64,000 nt of DNA. Source: Empedobacter stercoris (GTDB lineage Bacteria > Bacteroidota > Bacteroidia > Flavobacteriales > Weeksellaceae). Both the position numbers and the translations under genes were made by a program. This document shows positions 29,015 to 37,631 of the stretch, piece by piece. Below the pieces are notes generated by a model, which worked only from the letters and a program-made list of their open reading frames with translations, searched no databases and had not been told where the DNA came from. The first letter of the stretch is position 1; each line of letters opens with the position of its first letter. The DNA lies in the NCBI RefSeq assembly GCF_025244765.1, contig NZ_CP104209.1, positions 2,052,501-2,116,500 of the forward strand. The letters are read 5' to 3'.

Positions 29015-29455
29015 TTAAATTGTTGAGTGATAAACTTTTTGACCATCATAGTTTTTTACAACTTGAACCATGGTTTCTGATAATCTCATCAGTTCCTTCC
29101 AGTTATTTTTGTCTTTCGTTGACTTAGCTTTAGATTCACTTTCTTTATTCAAATTAGCTGAGGAATCTATTTCGTTTTCATTTTCAAATCGCTCCCTTAA
29201 TTCTTCTAAATTGGGACGAAGATTATCATCATTAGATTGTATGTTCACTTGTTGGAAAGATGCTGGAGTTTTTAAATCTTCCACATCATCTATGTTGACT
29301 GTTTTTATATCATTAGTAACTATATCTCCCAAAGAATACTCTTCTTTATCATCGGGGTTTTCTGTTTTTTCTTTCTTTAAAAAAAGATCATAAACAATAT
29401 TAACAGTGTAATAAATAACGTATGTAGCAAGCAGAATTATTAAATATTTTATCAT
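29015..29455 (-). CDS. Hypothetical membrane-anchored protein in the tra operon
   Basis: 146 residues. An N-terminal membrane anchor (MIKYLIILLATYVIYYTVNI) precedes an acidic, disordered region and a short C-terminal helix (NWKELMRLSETMVQVVKNYDGQ). It takes the traC/traD position of CTnDOT-type operons, but sequence alone does not settle identity. Confidence 0.55.
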   Translation of the reverse strand: MIKYLIILLATYVIYYTVNIVYDLFLKKEKTENPDDKEEYSLGDIVTNDIKTVNIDDVEDLKTPASFQQVNIQSNDDNLRPNLEELRERFENENEIDSSANLNKESESKAKSTKDKNNWKELMRLSETMVQVVKNYDGQKVYHSTI

Positions 29456-29458
29456 AAA

Positions 29459-29740
29459 TTATGTTTTTTTTAATGATTTTTCTTCAATTAATTGAGCTGA
29501 TAATCTTCTAAATTCATATTTATTAAAAGCATATCTAAGAGCCAAATCAATAATTTCATCTAATGAGATATCAAAAGTTTTATATTTCCCTAATTCCATG
29601 TGTAAATCATTGTCTAAAGCTATATTCCACGTCTTTCTTTCATTCTCATTCTCATTTCTTTCATCATAATACTTGTCAATATTCAGATCATTGTATTTTC
29701 TATCAAGATTGATTTTAAAGGGTAATTTGTAGTGCTTCAT
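29459..29740 (-). CDS. TraB-like accessory protein (ParB/DUF3408 position)
   Basis: 93 residues. The C-terminal part (LHMELGKYKTFDISLDEIIDLALRYAFNKYEFRRLS) looks like a ribbon-helix-helix or a small helical DNA-binding domain. It starts within the ParA-like gene (26-nt overlap), so the two are coupled and may form a partition or relaxosome pair. Inferred. Confidence 0.5.
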   Translation of the reverse strand: MKHYKLPFKINLDRKYNDLNIDKYYDERNENENERKTWNIALDNDLHMELGKYKTFDISLDEIIDLALRYAFNKYEFRRLSAQLIEEKSLKKT

Positions 29741-30362
29741 TTATACTTTCAATTATTTCATTAAAGGGTTTTCTTACTGCATATTTTTGTTCGTAACTCA
29801 ATTTTCGGGTGTTAATGGTTTGAAGACAATTTCGTTTAAACACAGGCGTTTCAATTAAAACTCCATATTTTGAAATTTCTTCGTCCATTTCCTGTTGGTT
29901 TAAATACTTATAACCTTTATCGTATTTACTCCTAATAAAAATCCGTTCTGCTTGCGATTCTATGATCCCCAAAAGGTTTTTAAAAACTAGAGTAGATTTA
30001 ACAGAAACATCAGAGTATTCAAAAGGAATAATAATAACATCACTATAAATTAGTAGGTCAGAATATTTTTCATCTAGTGTACCTGCTAAATCAAACACGT
30101 TTACTTCTTCAGAATCTTTTAAATCAAAAAGCACTTCTAAGTCATCAAATGGATTTTCATCGTCTCCAATAACATTTACATCATATAGCTTGGGTAACTC
30201 CAACATTTCATCTTCAATCCATTTATTGTAAAAAGATTTCTGAAAGTCAAAGTCGTAAACGTTAACTTTCCTATCTGTCAGAGCATTTAAATAGTTAACA
30301 AAAGCAATTGCTAATGTTGTTTTTCCAGCTCCTCCTTTTTGTGTTGCAAAAGTGATAATCAT
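29715..30362 (-). CDS. ParA-family ATPase (TraA-like)
   Basis: 215 residues with the deviant Walker A ATQKGGAGKTTLA at the N-terminus, then NVFDLAGTLDEKYSD (Walker B region) and DVIIIPFEYSDVSVKST, the ParA switch segments. First gene after mobB in the same orientation, corresponding to traA of CTnDOT-like elements. Probably places or maintains the excised element or the relaxosome. Confidence 0.85.
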   Translation of the reverse strand: MIITFATQKGGAGKTTLAIAFVNYLNALTDRKVNVYDFDFQKSFYNKWIEDEMLELPKLYDVNVIGDDENPFDDLEVLFDLKDSEEVNVFDLAGTLDEKYSDLLIYSDVIIIPFEYSDVSVKSTLVFKNLLGIIESQAERIFIRSKYDKGYKYLNQQEMDEEISKYGVLIETPVFKRNCLQTINTRKLSYEQKYAVRKPFNEIIESINEALQITL

Positions 30363-30363
30363 A

Positions 30364-31818
30364 TTATTTCCTTTTTTTGCGTTTTCTTTTCCTTAATTCT
30401 TCTTCCGATGGGTCGTTACCACCGTGGGATGATTTATTAATTTCAAAAGTCAAATCTTTAATACTTTGACTTAATTCATCTGAAAGCTTAGAATCTTGAT
30501 TAACATTTAAATCATGATTCAAATATTTTTGGTATTCATATTCTCCAATAACAGTTTTCAATTCTCCTATGAAATGGTGTCTATCATGAATTACGTAGTC
30601 TTTACCTTCTTCATCTCTCAAAATAGTTATATGATTATTGTTCTTGTATTTAGCTTTCAAATAGTCAACAATTTCTTTTTTCAATGAACTGAATTCATTT
30701 TTACTTTTTCTTTTTTTATTTTGAAAAAGCATATAATCCTGAATGTTATCAAAACCATTTCTGTTAAGATGTTGAAGCAGTAGTCTCTTAGAATCTTCAT
30801 CTCTTATTGAATAATCTTTTAAGGATTCAAATTGCCTTTTATCGATTTCCGAATCTGTAAATTCAAATAAGTCTTTCATGGTTAACAACTCACTACCTTT
30901 GAAGATCATTCCTGTTTTATGATCAATTAATGTATAGCCAAAAGGAATTTTGTCGGCACTTTGATGAAAATGTATATCAATACCAAAAGCTTCTCGGAGC
31001 TTGTGTTGTATTTCACTTTGAAACTCTATTTTGGGCTCCCAGTTATCATCAATTTTATCTTTTGGTAACATGCCCTCTTTTTCTCTTCGGTCTATAACTT
31101 TGAAAACCTTATTGGACTGAATTGCCTTATATTTATGGAGAATAGCCTTTAATTGATTTTTCCGTTCTTTTGTCCCTTGATTAAAATTTATTTGATTACT
31201 TAAAATGGTTTTTTGTCTTACTCCATTTTTTAAAATATCATAAGCATTCTCAATCTTTGCATTTTTCGAAAGACGAAAACCTGATCGTTCAAGAAGTAGA
31301 GCTAATTGATTCATGGTGCTAAATTTATACTGCAACATTTTTTCAATTTTCTCATCTGTATTAACACCATAGATTTTTTCCATCACGACTGTCAATGCTT
31401 TTTGGGATTTCAATTTCTCAAAACTATCATCAATCTTTTTTCCTGTATGCTTATCAACCCTAGTTGAAACAATATGAACGTGATTATTTTCTGTGTCATC
31501 ATGAAAAACGACGATATATGGTTGATCTCCATATCCCATTTCTTTCATGAATTCCTCTGATATTCTTGTTAATTCTTCCTTACTATGTTCTCTAAATCTT
31601 GTTGAAATGGTTGCATGAAATTGGGGTTTCTTAACTTTGTTATTTTTCGAAATTGCAGCCAAATAATTTTTCACTTCTTCTTGTTTACTTTTTTCATTAA
31701 TAAATGAAGGGAAATTATTCATCCGCATTAACTCGCCTTTTTCCGATTGTATTTTTTTATCATTGTATTTCACTCCTGGAAAACTTGGTCCAGCAGCTTT
31801 CATTATTTTTACAATCAT
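30364..31818 (-). CDS. mobB: Relaxase MobB (MobP-type)
   Basis: 484 residues. The N-terminal relaxase domain contains KPQFHATISTRFREHSKEEL and the three-His metal motif in NNHVHIVSTRVD (about residues 114-125); MIVKIMKAAGPSFPGVKYND is the typical Bacteroidetes MobB start. The C-terminal part is helical and Lys-rich. It should nick oriT and pilot the strand; the catalytic Tyr is not certain. It lies 2 bp after mobA. Confidence 0.9.
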   Translation of the reverse strand: MIVKIMKAAGPSFPGVKYNDKKIQSEKGELMRMNNFPSFINEKSKQEEVKNYLAAISKNNKVKKPQFHATISTRFREHSKEELTRISEEFMKEMGYGDQPYIVVFHDDTENNHVHIVSTRVDKHTGKKIDDSFEKLKSQKALTVVMEKIYGVNTDEKIEKMLQYKFSTMNQLALLLERSGFRLSKNAKIENAYDILKNGVRQKTILSNQINFNQGTKERKNQLKAILHKYKAIQSNKVFKVIDRREKEGMLPKDKIDDNWEPKIEFQSEIQHKLREAFGIDIHFHQSADKIPFGYTLIDHKTGMIFKGSELLTMKDLFEFTDSEIDKRQFESLKDYSIRDEDSKRLLLQHLNRNGFDNIQDYMLFQNKKRKSKNEFSSLKKEIVDYLKAKYKNNNHITILRDEEGKDYVIHDRHHFIGELKTVIGEYEYQKYLNHDLNVNQDSKLSDELSQSIKDLTFEINKSSHGGNDPSEEELRKRKRKKRK

Positions 31819-31820
31819 CT

Positions 31821-32168
31821 TCAGAGTTTTGAATAGATTTTATTAAAAATATCGATCTGTACCTTTTTCAATGTTTCAATTTCCTGCAACATTTGATTGA
31901 ATCTTCTTAGATCATTTGTCGAAACATCATTTTTTGAATTAGCAATTTTTGCAAATTGATTGATGTTGTTTTGAATTTTACCAAAAATATTATCCTGCTT
32001 TTCAATGAACTCCAGAACCAACTTTCTTTCATTTTCTAGAAGCCTATTTTCAACAGATTTTACGATTAGATTTGTTAGAGAAATATTTTTTTGTAAACAG
32101 ATTTGCTTCCACTTTTCTTTTTTCTGCATCTCTATTCTAAATTTTATTGTGTCTGTTTTTTTCTCCAT
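31821..32168 (-). CDS. mobA: Mobilisation accessory protein MobA (relaxosome)
   Basis: 115 residues. N-terminal KKTDTIKFRIEMQKKEKWKQ fits the ribbon-helix-helix/MobC pattern of small oriT-binding proteins (bacterial mobilisation MobA/MobC), followed by helices (FGKIQNNINQFAKIANSKND). First gene of the long mob-tra operon, preceded by a Bacteroidetes promoter. Confidence 0.85.
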   Translation of the reverse strand: MEKKTDTIKFRIEMQKKEKWKQICLQKNISLTNLIVKSVENRLLENERKLVLEFIEKQDNIFGKIQNNINQFAKIANSKNDVSTNDLRRFNQMLQEIETLKKVQIDIFNKIYSKL

Positions 32169-32218
32169 TAATCCACTTCAAAATCAATTAAATAAACCTT
32201 CTTTTGTTAGTTACACTA

Positions 32219-32249
32219 CAAATTTGATTAGTTTAAATATTAATTGCAA
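32219..32249 (-). promoter_or_regulatory. Probable promoter of the mob-tra operon
   Basis: On the minus strand TTG (32249-32247) is 20 nt before CAAATTTG (32226-32219), one base off TAnnTTTG, about 50 nt upstream of the mobA ATG. CAAATTTG is itself palindromic. Confidence 0.5.
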
Positions 32250-32383
32250 GTGATTGACTGTCAGTAGGTCTAATTAGTATTAAATAAGACTAAAAACGAC
32301 AATAATAGTTGAAGATAAATTTTTTTAATAGTGAATTTTAAGTAAAAAACGAGTTCCGAAGTTTTTTCTCCTTTTGAAAAAAG

Positions 32384-32438
32384 GCAAGATGTCATTTTCC
32401 AAACTTGAAAAGTTTGTGGGAACAATGACACATCTTGC
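32384..32438. other. Nested inverted repeat, candidate oriT
   Basis: Outer arms GCAAGATGTCATT and AATGACACATCTTGC enclose an inner hairpin AAACTT/AAGTTT. It lies in the 500-bp non-coding region just upstream of mobA-mobB, where oriT sits in related elements. No nic consensus could be confirmed, so the assignment rests on place and symmetry. The rest of 32250-32640 is AT-rich with no other gene-like content. Confidence 0.4.
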
Positions 32439-32647
32439 TATTTAATATCAATTTTTTAAAAGAGCTGTTAAATGATTGATTTATAAAGAAATATATTATT
32501 AGAAATAAGTCCAGGATGATAAAACAATGCAGAAGTAAAAATTATTTAATTAATATTATTATAATTATTATATAATATATATATAAATAGATAATAAAGT
32601 TATTAGTTTTATATAAGTAATTGAATTATAGTCGATAGCGAAATTTA

Positions 32648-33195
32648 ACCTATACACATTTTTTACATGTTGGCAGGCTTACCTATACACATTTTTTACA
32701 TGTTGGCAGGCTTACCTATACACATTTTTTACATGTTGGCAGGCTTACCTATACACATTTTTTACATGTTGGTAGGTTCACCTATACACATTTTTTACAT
32801 GTTGGTAGGTTCACCTATACACATTTTTTACATGTTCGTAGGCTTACCTATACACATTTTTTACATGTTGGTAGGTTCACCTATACACATTTTTTACATG
32901 TTGGTAGGTTCACCTATACACATTTTTTACATGTTGGTAGGTTCACCTATACACATTTTTTACATGTTCGTAGGCTTACCTATACACATTTTTTACATGT
33001 TCGTAGGCTTACCTATACACATTTTTTACATGTTGGTAGGTTCACCTATACACATTTTTTACATGTTGGTAGGTTCACCTATACACATTTTTTACATGTT
33101 GGTAGGTTCACCTATACACATTTTTTACATGTTGGTAGGTTCACCTATACACATTTTTTACATGCTGGTAGGCTTACCTATACACATTTTTTACA
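32648..33195. repeat. Tandem array of a 33-bp repeat, 17 copies of the core
   Basis: The unit contains CCTATACACATTTTTTACAT plus a variable 13-nt part with four versions (e.g. GTTGGTAGGTTCA, GTTCGTAGGCTTA, GTTGGCAGGCTTA, GCTGGTAGGCTTA). There are 16 full units in phase from 32667 and a partial one before them. The core is strictly conserved while variation is confined to the link part. An open frame through it (MLVGSPIHIFY repeats) exists only because 33 is a multiple of three. Could be iterons, a protein-binding array, or a leader of the next gene. Confidence 0.85.
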
Positions 33196-33323
33196 GGTAG
33201 GTAATCGTAAAATGCAAAGCTGTTATTAATAATAAACTTATTTACTAAAACTTTAACATTTTCTATTAATACACTTATATTCTATAAAATGTTTTGTAGG
33301 TTTATATGTTAAAATATTGCTAT

Positions 33324-36300
33324 ATGTTATCAACTCCCATCAATAAAGCATTGAATCCAGCATATCGTAAATTTAAACCATTAAAAAGCGATATAGAAAA
33401 GTTTAAAAATGAATTATTAAACTGTATTGAAGCTATTGATTTAAGCGATAAAAAGAATGAAAGTGAAGAGCATTTAAAAGAACCTATTAAACGCTTTTTT
33501 CAAAATACATTTTATCAGAAAAATCTTATTAATACTAAGGATCGTATTGATTTAGCTATATACTTGGATGAAACAGCAAAGAGTGATATAGGAGTAATTA
33601 TTGAAGCTAAGCGACCAAGTAATAAAGCTGAATTTATTTCTGAAAAGAATTTAAATAAGAAAGCACTACATGAATTGTTGCTTTATTATTTACGTGAACG
33701 AATAGATCATAAAAACAACAATATCAAGCATTTGATTATTACAAATGGTGTAGAGTGGTTTTTCTTTAAAGCAGAAGATTTTTATAATTTGTTTTATAAA
33801 AATGCTAATTTGGTTAAAGAGTACAATAACTTTCGTGATGGATTAAAAGACACTACAAAAAATGAACTTTTCTATAACGAAATTGCTTTTAAATATATTG
33901 AAGGAATTAAAGAACAATTGCCGTATGTATATTTAAAAATAGGTGCAGATGAGATTGAAAAGCTTAGTGATAACAAATTAAGTACTATTTACAAGTTATT
34001 TTCCAATGTTCACTTATTAGGTCATGGTTTTGGTAATGATAGCAATAAACTAAATGATGCTTTTTACAAAGAATTGCTTCATATCATCGGTTTAGAAGAA
34101 ATAAAAGAAAACTCTAAGAAAGTCATTGTTCGTAAACCTTTAAACCAAAGGGATTACGCTTCACTTTTAGAAAATACCATATTTACGTTAGAAGATAAAA
34201 ACTATCTCGATCGTGTTAAAGGATTTTCTAATAACGACGAAAAAGCATTTTCAGTTGGTTTAGAACTTTGCATCAATTGGATTAATAGAATACTTTTCTT
34301 AAAATTATTAGAATCTCAGTTAGTAAGTTATAACAAATCCAATGAATTCAAGTTTTTGAACTTTAATTTTTTAGATGGATTTGATGCCTTAAATGATTTA
34401 TTCTTTTCTGCTTTGGCAAGACCCTTGAACGAACGTCATGCAAAATACAAAGATAAATTTAAGCATATCCCTTATTTAAACAGTAGCCTTTTTGAGCATA
34501 GTGCAATTGAACAACTTACCTTTGATATAACGGCTTTGAAAGATGAAGAGATGGAAATTTATTCATCTACAGTTTTAAAAGATGCCAACGGAAAACGATT
34601 GAAAGGAAAGCTAAATACTTTAGAATATATTTTCCGTTTTTTAGATGCTTATGATTTTTCTGCTGATGCAAATACAGAAGTTGAAGATGCTCACGAAAAT
34701 AAAACATTAATCAATGCTTCAGTCCTTGGATTAATATTTGAAAAAATAAACGGTTATAAAGACGGCTCTTTTTATACACCCGGATATATTACTATGTTCA
34801 TGTGTAAAGAAGCCATCAGGAAAGCTGTTGTAGATAAGTTTAAAGTTGATTACAATGACACAATTGAAACTTTTGAAGATGTAAAAGATTACTGTTCCCA
34901 ATTTTTCAAAAAAGAGGATTTACTAAAATTCAATCAAACGATTAATAGTCTAAAAATATGTGATCCTGCGGTTGGTTCAGGGCACTTTTTGGTTTCTGCT
35001 TTAAATGAAGTTATCTCCATTAAAAGTGAATTGAATATTTTGTGCAATGAAGAAGGAAAAAGAATTCCTTGCGATGTGTCTATAGAAAACGATGAACTCT
35101 ACATTTCTTACAACGAAGGCGAATTATTCGAATATCATCGACAAGATATTAATAGTTTACTCATTCAAAAAACGCTGTTTCACGAAAAACAGAATGTTAT
35201 TGAAAACTGTTTATTTGGAGTAGATATTAATCCTAATTCAGTAAATATTTGTCGATTGCGTTTGTGGATCGAATTATTGAAAAATGCTTATTATACAGCC
35301 GAAGGTGAATTGCAAACACTTCCAAATATTGATATCAATATAAAATGTGGGAACTCATTAATTAGTCGATTTGATTTAAAAGATAGTTTAAAAACTGCTT
35401 TTAAGAATAAAGAAGTTGTTTATAGTATCGAAGATTATAAGATTGCTGTAAATGAGTATAAGCAAACCAATAGTAAACAAAAAAAGAATGAGGTTCTAGA
35501 TATAATTGACACGATCAAATCAAATTTCAAAACAACCTTAGATTCTAAAATAAAAGATAAAGTTTCCAAAGCTTTAGGCGAATATGAGCTTGAAAAACAG
35601 CGTTTAGAAAATTTAGAATTATTTGGAGAAAAAATCAAAAAAGCTGAAAAAGACAATCTTAAAAAACTAAAAATAAAAGCTGATAAAATCACTAAGGAAA
35701 AAGAAGAGATTTTAAATAATGTAATTTATCAGGATGCTTTTGAGTGGCGTTTCGAGTTTCCTGAGGTTTTAGATAATGAAGGAAACTATATTGGATTTGA
35801 TGTAATTATTGGTAATCCGCCTTATATCCAACTGCAAAAAATGGGTAAAGCAAGCGATGCTTTACAACAATTAAATTATATTACCTTTGCTCGTACAGGA
35901 GATATTTACAGTTTGTTTTACGAATTAGGTAACAACATTTTAAGAGATAAAGGGAATTTAATTTTCATTACTTCTAATAAATGGATGCGTGCTGCTTATG
36001 GAGAAAGTTTGCGAAAGTATTTTGTAGATAATACAGATCCTTTAATTCTTATTGATTTTGGAGGGATTCAGATATTTGATTCTGCTACTGTTGATACCAA
36101 TATTTTAATGTTTGCTAAGGATAAAAATAGACAACAAACCAAGGCTTGTATTGTTAAAGAAAAGGTGTTAAATAATTTGAGCATTTATTTTGAACAACAT
36201 TATAATATTTCTTCTTTTAATTCCTCTGATAGCTGGATCGTTCTAAGCGAAATAGAACAACAAATAAAAGCTAAGATTGAAGCTGTCGGAACTCCATTAA

Positions 36301-37049
36301 AGGATTGGAATATTAATATCTATAGAGGAATACTTACAGGGTATAATGAAGCTTTTATTATTGATGGAAATAAAAAAGATGAACTTATAGCTTCTGATCC
36401 GAAATCTGCCGAAATTATACGACCTATTTTACGTGGTAGAGATATTAAAAGATACGGATATGATTTTGCAGATTTATGGTTAATTAATACTCATAATGGC
36501 ATAAAAGACAAAGGTGTAAAACGCATAGAAATAGAAGATTACCCAGCAATCAAGAAACATTTAGATCAATATTATTCGCAATTAGAAAAACGAGCTGATA
36601 AAGGAGATACTCCATATAATTTAAGGAACTGTGCTTATATGGAGGATTTTTTTAGACCAAAAATGGTTTGGAAAAGAGTTGGTTCACTTTTACGTTTCTC
36701 ATATGATGAAACTGGAGCCTTAGCACTTGATAGCGCCTGCTTTGCAACAGGACAGCATATTAAATATTTAGTAGGAATATTAAATTCGAGCCTAGGTAAA
36801 TATTTAATGAAAGATGCTCCAAAAACTGGTACAGGTGATTTATTAATAAGCGTCCAAGCTATAGAACCTCTTGTGATCCCAATACCTAATGATGAAACAA
36901 ATAAGGAAATTGAAAATATTGTAGACAATTTAGTCTTAACTAAAAACAATATTCTAAATATTAATGAATTGGAAGATCAATTAAACAGAATTATTTATTT
37001 ATTATTTAATTTTACAGATGAAGAAATGGTTTTTATAAATAGCTTTTAA
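33324..37049 (+). CDS. Single-chain restriction-modification enzyme (type IIG/IIL-like)
   Basis: 1,241 residues from the ATG at 33324 (MLSTPINKAL); an ATG at 33306 is possible. A PD-(D/E)XK-like nuclease region near the N-terminus (IDLAIYLDE...VIIEAKRP), a helical connector, then an N6-adenine methyltransferase: DPAVGSGHF about 547 and IIGNPPYIQ about 830. The C-terminal 290 residues are a target-recognition domain (LTGYNEAFIIDG, RPILRGRDIKRYGYDFADLW). From about residue 951 the gene lies in a segment bounded by 20-bp inverted repeats; an alternative recognition domain is stored downstream in reverse. No BREX or type I partner genes accompany it. Confidence 0.85.
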   Translation: MLSTPINKALNPAYRKFKPLKSDIEKFKNELLNCIEAIDLSDKKNESEEHLKEPIKRFFQNTFYQKNLINTKDRIDLAIYLDETAKSDIGVIIEAKRPSNKAEFISEKNLNKKALHELLLYYLRERIDHKNNNIKHLIITNGVEWFFFKAEDFYNLFYKNANLVKEYNNFRDGLKDTTKNELFYNEIAFKYIEGIKEQLPYVYLKIGADEIEKLSDNKLSTIYKLFSNVHLLGHGFGNDSNKLNDAFYKELLHIIGLEEIKENSKKVIVRKPLNQRDYASLLENTIFTLEDKNYLDRVKGFSNNDEKAFSVGLELCINWINRILFLKLLESQLVSYNKSNEFKFLNFNFLDGFDALNDLFFSALARPLNERHAKYKDKFKHIPYLNSSLFEHSAIEQLTFDITALKDEEMEIYSSTVLKDANGKRLKGKLNTLEYIFRFLDAYDFSADANTEVEDAHENKTLINASVLGLIFEKINGYKDGSFYTPGYITMFMCKEAIRKAVVDKFKVDYNDTIETFEDVKDYCSQFFKKEDLLKFNQTINSLKICDPAVGSGHFLVSALNEVISIKSELNILCNEEGKRIPCDVSIENDELYISYNEGELFEYHRQDINSLLIQKTLFHEKQNVIENCLFGVDINPNSVNICRLRLWIELLKNAYYTAEGELQTLPNIDINIKCGNSLISRFDLKDSLKTAFKNKEVVYSIEDYKIAVNEYKQTNSKQKKNEVLDIIDTIKSNFKTTLDSKIKDKVSKALGEYELEKQRLENLELFGEKIKKAEKDNLKKLKIKADKITKEKEEILNNVIYQDAFEWRFEFPEVLDNEGNYIGFDVIIGNPPYIQLQKMGKASDALQQLNYITFARTGDIYSLFYELGNNILRDKGNLIFITSNKWMRAAYGESLRKYFVDNTDPLILIDFGGIQIFDSATVDTNILMFAKDKNRQQTKACIVKEKVLNNLSIYFEQHYNISSFNSSDSWIVLSEIEQQIKAKIEAVGTPLKDWNINIYRGILTGYNEAFIIDGNKKDELIASDPKSAEIIRPILRGRDIKRYGYDFADLWLINTHNGIKDKGVKRIEIEDYPAIKKHLDQYYSQLEKRADKGDTPYNLRNCAYMEDFFRPKMVWKRVGSLLRFSYDETGALALDSACFATGQHIKYLVGILNSSLGKYLMKDAPKTGTGDLLISVQAIEPLVIPIPNDETNKEIENIVDNLVLTKNNILNINELEDQLNRIIYLLFNFTDEEMVFINSF

Positions 37050-37052
37050 GTG

Positions 37053-37623
37053 ATGGAAAATAATTTAAATAAAGATGAGCTTGACAAATTATATGAACAT
37101 TTGGTTGATTATGATAATCATTTGAAAACAAAAAAACTTCATAGACTTTATATGCTCTCAAAAATATACCCTGCTGAAATAGAGCTCCTGGGTAGAGCAG
37201 AAACAGTTATTTTGTTAAGGGAAATTAAAGAAACTTTTATAAATGGTCAACATTTATCTACCATAATCTTATCACAATCTTTTTTAGAAAAAGCATTATA
37301 TAACCATTTGAAAAATACTGATAAAAAGTTTAAAAACACGTCATTCTTTAGTATGATAACTTTTGCTCGTGAAAATAATATATTATCTAATGAATTCTTA
37401 AAGATGTTGGATGAAATACGATTAAAAAGAAACCCACTAGTTCATCAAACACCCCCCCCCCCTTGAAAATACTTTAGCTAAAAGAAAATTTGAAAAAGGT
37501 GTATCTGAATACGATGTATTATTGGAGAAAGATGCTTTAGATTGTGTGATAATTTTATATACATTTTTAAAACATAAAGTTTTTAACTATGATTTTGGAA
37601 TAGATTTTATTGAAGCTCAATAA
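37053..37623 (+). pseudogene. HEPN-like protein gene, frameshifted at a poly-C tract (phase-off)
   Basis: Directly after the restriction-modification stop; GTG at 37050 or ATG at 37053 can start it. 137 residues are read, up to KRNPLVHQTPPPP and then TGA at 37464. RNPLVH fits the HEPN RNase motif Rx4H. The C tract at 37452-37462 has 11 C; with 10 (or 13) the frame continues as LENTLAKRKFEKGVSEYDVL to a TAA at 37621-37623. So the gene is either phase-variable (off here) or carries a sequencing or replication error. Related proteins act as nucleotidase/RNase-type partners, but the function here is inferred only from the motif. Confidence 0.65.
37452..37462 (+). repeat. C11 homopolymer tract
   Basis: Eleven consecutive C in otherwise AT-rich DNA, right after the RNPLVH codons. 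Loss of one C or gain of two restores a 190-codon frame. This is a classical contingency tract. Confidence 0.8.
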
Positions 37624-37631
37624 AATCTATT
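37601..37631. terminator. Near-perfect palindrome joining two convergent genes
   Basis: AGATTTTATTGA / TCAATAAAATCT arms around AGC. It encodes the last residues of both convergent frames (IDFIEAQ on +, IDFIELQ on -), so each gene ends inside the other. Likely a bidirectional terminator and the central symmetric point of the invertible segment. Confidence 0.5.

Noticed and set aside
32648..33195. CRISPR array
   Set aside because: The units are contiguous 33-bp tandem repeats with only four sequence versions and no unique spacers; no cas genes are nearby.
32667..33200. 177-residue repeat protein (MLVGSPIHIFY units)
   Set aside because: The frame is open only because the repeat unit is 33 bp. 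No start context, non-repeat domain or homologue is recognisable, and the core is conserved as DNA.
33324..37049. BREX PglX or type I HsdM
   Set aside because: No BrxL/PglZ/BrxC or HsdR/HsdS genes surround it, and it has its own nuclease-like N-terminus and recognition domain.
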